Origin: Colimorpha sp045640985
Lineage (GTDB): Bacteria; Bacteroidota; Bacteroidia; Bacteroidales; P3
Length of the DNA: 25,359 bases
Direction: 5' to 3'
NCBI GenBank assembly: GCA_045640985.1
Contig: JAZUFZ010000042.1
Coordinates: 1-25,359 of the forward strand
The notes below the pieces were generated by a model. That model was not told the DNA's origin. It worked only from the letters and a program-made list of their open reading frames with translations, and ran no database searches. Below, in pieces: positions 23,242 through 25,359 of the stretch (its first letter is position 1; each line of letters opens with the position of its first letter). Position numbers and translations under genes: made by a program.

Positions 23242-25026
23242 TTATTCAATCCATCCCAGAATGTCGCCTTTCTTCACCAGCTGGCCTTGTTTCACGCAGG
23301 TATCTACCAGTTTTCCTGTCTTAAGGGCCTCAACCGGCATCAATGCGTAGGAAGCCATGATCGTACAGAAAGTATCTCCTTCGATATAGCTGGTTCCTGG
23401 TGCTGGTTCCTCGGAGTGGTCGTCGAAATCCACCTCCCATATCACCTGACCCGTAGCGGTTGCTACGATTGGAACTGCGTTGGGATGTTTCTCCGAGATA
23501 TAGTTGAGTTTGATCTGCGGTTCCTGTGGGATTTGAGGCGCGTTTGTCATCTTGGGCGCTGCCTTGTCCGCTCTCAGCTGTGCCACTTCCTTATTGAAAC
23601 GTTCCTTGGCCACACCTGATTTATAATCGCGGTACTGGCGGTCGTGCATCGCAAATTCAAACAGTTCCTCGTCATCTTCTCCACGGTCCCATCCCAGCTC
23701 TTCCATCTCTTTAATATATTGTGGCAGCACATCCGGGTATGCGTCCTGTGGGTTCCCTTCATAAAATTCCAGACCATTCTTCTTCGCAAGCTCTATGATG
23801 AGCGGATCCAGTTTCCCGGGCAGTTTTCCCGCACGGCCGAGAATCATATTCCAGCTGTCCTTGTCGATCTGCTCGAAACGGGGTTTCCCCTGAGCCATCG
23901 CCATCATGTTCATTACCGCAATATTCTTTATATACTGGCTGAACGGGGTCACCAGTGGAGGATATCCCAGCATAGGCCAGATATGTTCCACTTCCTGGAA
24001 CAGCTGTACCATAAGGTCATCTAACGTGAGCTGCGGTTGGTTGTTCTTTTTCAATATCAGGTTGATTGCACCTCTCACTCCCTTCAGGTCGTTGATGAGG
24101 CTGCCCATCATGCCGCCGGGCAGACCGCTCCCGACCAGTATGGACGTGCTGATCTTGTTCCTCGGGTCAATATAAAGCCCCAGGAAGTCATCAATAAATG
24201 TCTGTGTCAGGTGGCGGGCTTCCATATAGGCTTTCATATTCACGTCCTTCACCAGGAATCCGTCATCCTTCAGCATTGCCTGGGCTGCGATGATGCCGGG
24301 GTGGACCATTCCCCAGGCTAAAGGTTCCATGGCCACATCTATGACATCCGCACCTGCGCGGGCGACCTCCAATACCGAAGCCATGGCAAAGCCCGGGCCG
24401 GTATGGCCGTGGTATTGTACTGTTACGTTGCGGTAGCGTTTCTTTATTTCATATACCAGCCGGCCCAGCATGGAGGGACGTCCGATGCCTGCCATATCCT
24501 TGATGGCAATTTCATCTGCTCCGAACTCCACCAGCTTATCTACTAACCCCATATAGTATTCCACCGTATGGATAGGCGAAAAGGTGATGCTCAGCGCGGC
24601 CTGGCTGATCATTCCGGCCTCTTTTGCATATACGATCGACCCCTCTAAGTTGCGCGGGTCGTTCAGTCCGCAGAACGAGCGCATGATATCCACTCCCTGC
24701 GCCTTCTTTACCTTTGGCATCAGCTGGCGCACGTCTCTCGGCACGCCGTTCATCCTCAGTCCGTTCAATGAGCGCTCCAGCATGTGGGTCTGGATGCCCG
24801 CCTTGTTGAACTCCTTTGTCCATGCTCTTACCGCCTTATTGGGGTTTTCTCCATACATGAGGTTCACCTGTTCAAATGCTCCTCCGTTGGTTTCTACACG
24901 GTCAAAACATCCCATATCTATAATTGCAGGCGCAATCTGCACCAGTTGATCCACTCGGGGCTGGTATTTTCCCGATGACTGCCACATGTCGCGATAAACC
25001 AAACTGAATTTTACTTCCCGTGCCAT
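23242..25026 (-). CDS. Pyruvate carboxylase B/oxaloacetate decarboxylase alpha-like carboxyltransferase with a biotinyl domain lacking the biotin lysine
   Basis: The 594-residue protein belongs to the family that moves CO2 between biotin and pyruvate/oxaloacetate or a related acyl-CoA. The carboxyltransferase barrel looks intact: R12-D13 in LVYRDMWQS, the carbamylated-type Lys176 in AIKDMAG, and metal ligands His206 and His208 in QYHGHTGPG. A middle PYC/OADA region is followed by a linker and a C-terminal lipoyl/biotinyl-like fold (about 510-594, ending QGQLVKKGDILGWIE). Where family members have the A-M-K biotinylation motif, this protein reads I556-M-A-S-Y560-A-L, with Tyr at the Lys position. 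It would need a separate biotin carrier, or has a changed role. No partner subunit is in the window. Confidence 0.88.
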   Translation of the reverse strand: MAREVKFSLVYRDMWQSSGKYQPRVDQLVQIAPAIIDMGCFDRVETNGGAFEQVNLMYGENPNKAVRAWTKEFNKAGIQTHMLERSLNGLRMNGVPRDVRQLMPKVKKAQGVDIMRSFCGLNDPRNLEGSIVYAKEAGMISQAALSITFSPIHTVEYYMGLVDKLVEFGADEIAIKDMAGIGRPSMLGRLVYEIKKRYRNVTVQYHGHTGPGFAMASVLEVARAGADVIDVAMEPLAWGMVHPGIIAAQAMLKDDGFLVKDVNMKAYMEARHLTQTFIDDFLGLYIDPRNKISTSILVGSGLPGGMMGSLINDLKGVRGAINLILKKNNQPQLTLDDLMVQLFQEVEHIWPMLGYPPLVTPFSQYIKNIAVMNMMAMAQGKPRFEQIDKDSWNMILGRAGKLPGKLDPLIIELAKKNGLEFYEGNPQDAYPDVLPQYIKEMEELGWDRGEDDEELFEFAMHDRQYRDYKSGVAKERFNKEVAQLRADKAAPKMTNAPQIPQEPQIKLNYISEKHPNAVPIVATATGQVIWEVDFDDHSEEPAPGTSYIEGDTFCTIMASYALMPVEALKTGKLVDTCVKQGQLVKKGDILGWIE

Positions 25027-25149
25027 ATCTGTTTTCCTTTAATTTATGGGCTGTGGTTCTTCGCTTTTTCTTTGCTGGTTTCTGAACCGCAGTCTTTATC
25101 TGTTAATAATTAGTATTTTATATCATTAGCAACCGATAAATGCTAACTG

Positions 25150-25157
25150 CAAATATA
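25150..25157 (-). promoter_or_regulatory. -7 box upstream of the carboxyltransferase gene
   Basis: TATATTTG on the minus strand matches TAnnTTTG, about 124 bp before the ATG at 25026. A matching -33 TTTG at 19 bp is not present. The rest of 25027-25218 is AT-rich and holds nothing else I can support. Confidence 0.5.
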
Positions 25158-25218
25158 CAAAATATATTTGATATGAGATGTTTTTTATGTTTTTTTTCTA
25201 TTATTTTTCTTTCAACAT

Positions 25219-25359
25219 TTATTCTACAATCAGTTTTCTGGTGGTGGAGGCGTCGGGGCGGGAGCCGTGGATCTGGAAGAGGTAGAGGCCGCGTGGCCAG
25301 GAGGAGACGTCGAGGGTGAGGTCTCCGCGGAGGGTCTGGGAGAGGATGACCTGTCCGGC
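25219..25359 (-). CDS. C-terminal T9SS type A sorting domain of a truncated cargo protein
   Basis: The minus-strand frame is open from the window edge to TAA at 25219-25221 and gives 46 residues, ending SSWPRGLYLFQIHGS and then RPDASTTRKLIVE. The 'GLYxFxI…KLIVE' ending is characteristic of type IX secretion C-terminal sorting domains, so the product is secreted across the outer membrane and either anchored or released. The body of the protein lies outside the window and cannot be described. Strong C-ending codon bias matches the gene at 1382-2842. Confidence 0.82.
   Translation of the reverse strand, partial: AGQVILSQTLRGDLTLDVSSWPRGLYLFQIHGSRPDASTTRKLIVE

Overview
The window reads as chromosomal DNA of a member of the Bacteroidota, most likely order Bacteroidales. 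The evidence is the promoter grammar (TTTG, about 19 bp, TAnnTTTG), the near absence of Shine-Dalgarno sequences, two proteins with type IX secretion C-terminal sorting domains, a PD40/OmpA-like envelope protein, an rmlB of the Bacteroidales type, and a secreted protein family that in this phylum usually carries the misleading name 'asparagine synthetase B'. Genus cannot be fixed from the sequence alone.

Layout. Positions 1-86 hold the 5' end of a small gene leaving the window on the minus strand. About 1.2 kb without a convincing gene follows, with two copies of a 144-bp structured repeat, an 11-nt-period array and minus-strand promoter boxes. From 6424 down to 1382 (minus) is a tight four-gene unit: DsbD-like thiol:disulfide interchange protein, RmlB, FluC/CrcB fluoride channel and a secreted protein of unknown function. 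A divergent promoter pair separates it from a 69-aa lipoprotein gene on the plus strand, which ends in an unusual terminator with two 3' arms. From 10394 down to 7197 (minus) come a secreted 'AsnB-like' protein, a seven-bladed propeller protein with a T9SS tail, and a GNAT acetyltransferase.

Between 10395 and 12884 lies the most accessory-looking part: a large inverted array of 11-nt repeats, an apparent gene remnant, and an AT-rich plus-strand cassette (ECF sigma factor, short single-pass probable anti-sigma, lipoprotein). It is closed by a terminator shared with a convergent tRNA-Pro(GGG). Further right, all on the minus strand, are an OmpA-like PD40 protein, Lon protease, a YbaK-type deacylase with a small cysteine-rich membrane protein, two identical tRNA-Asn genes, a stand-alone NAD(P)HX dehydratase, a large M16 peptidase, an XRE regulator paired with a DUF2975 membrane protein, a pyruvate carboxylase B/oxaloacetate decarboxylase alpha-like carboxyltransferase, and the C-terminal end of a T9SS cargo protein cut by the window edge.

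Most genes are housekeeping or envelope functions. The points most worth a second look are (i) a dispersed family of 11-nt-period AGWTA-N6 arrays, one of them a 5+5-unit inverted pair; (ii) the duplicated structured element at 731-1061; (iii) the carboxyltransferase whose biotinyl-like domain has Tyr where the biotinylated Lys should be; (iv) the ECF cassette with related sequence on both flanks; and (v) a coding-looking in-frame extension beyond the stop codon at 1382-1384.
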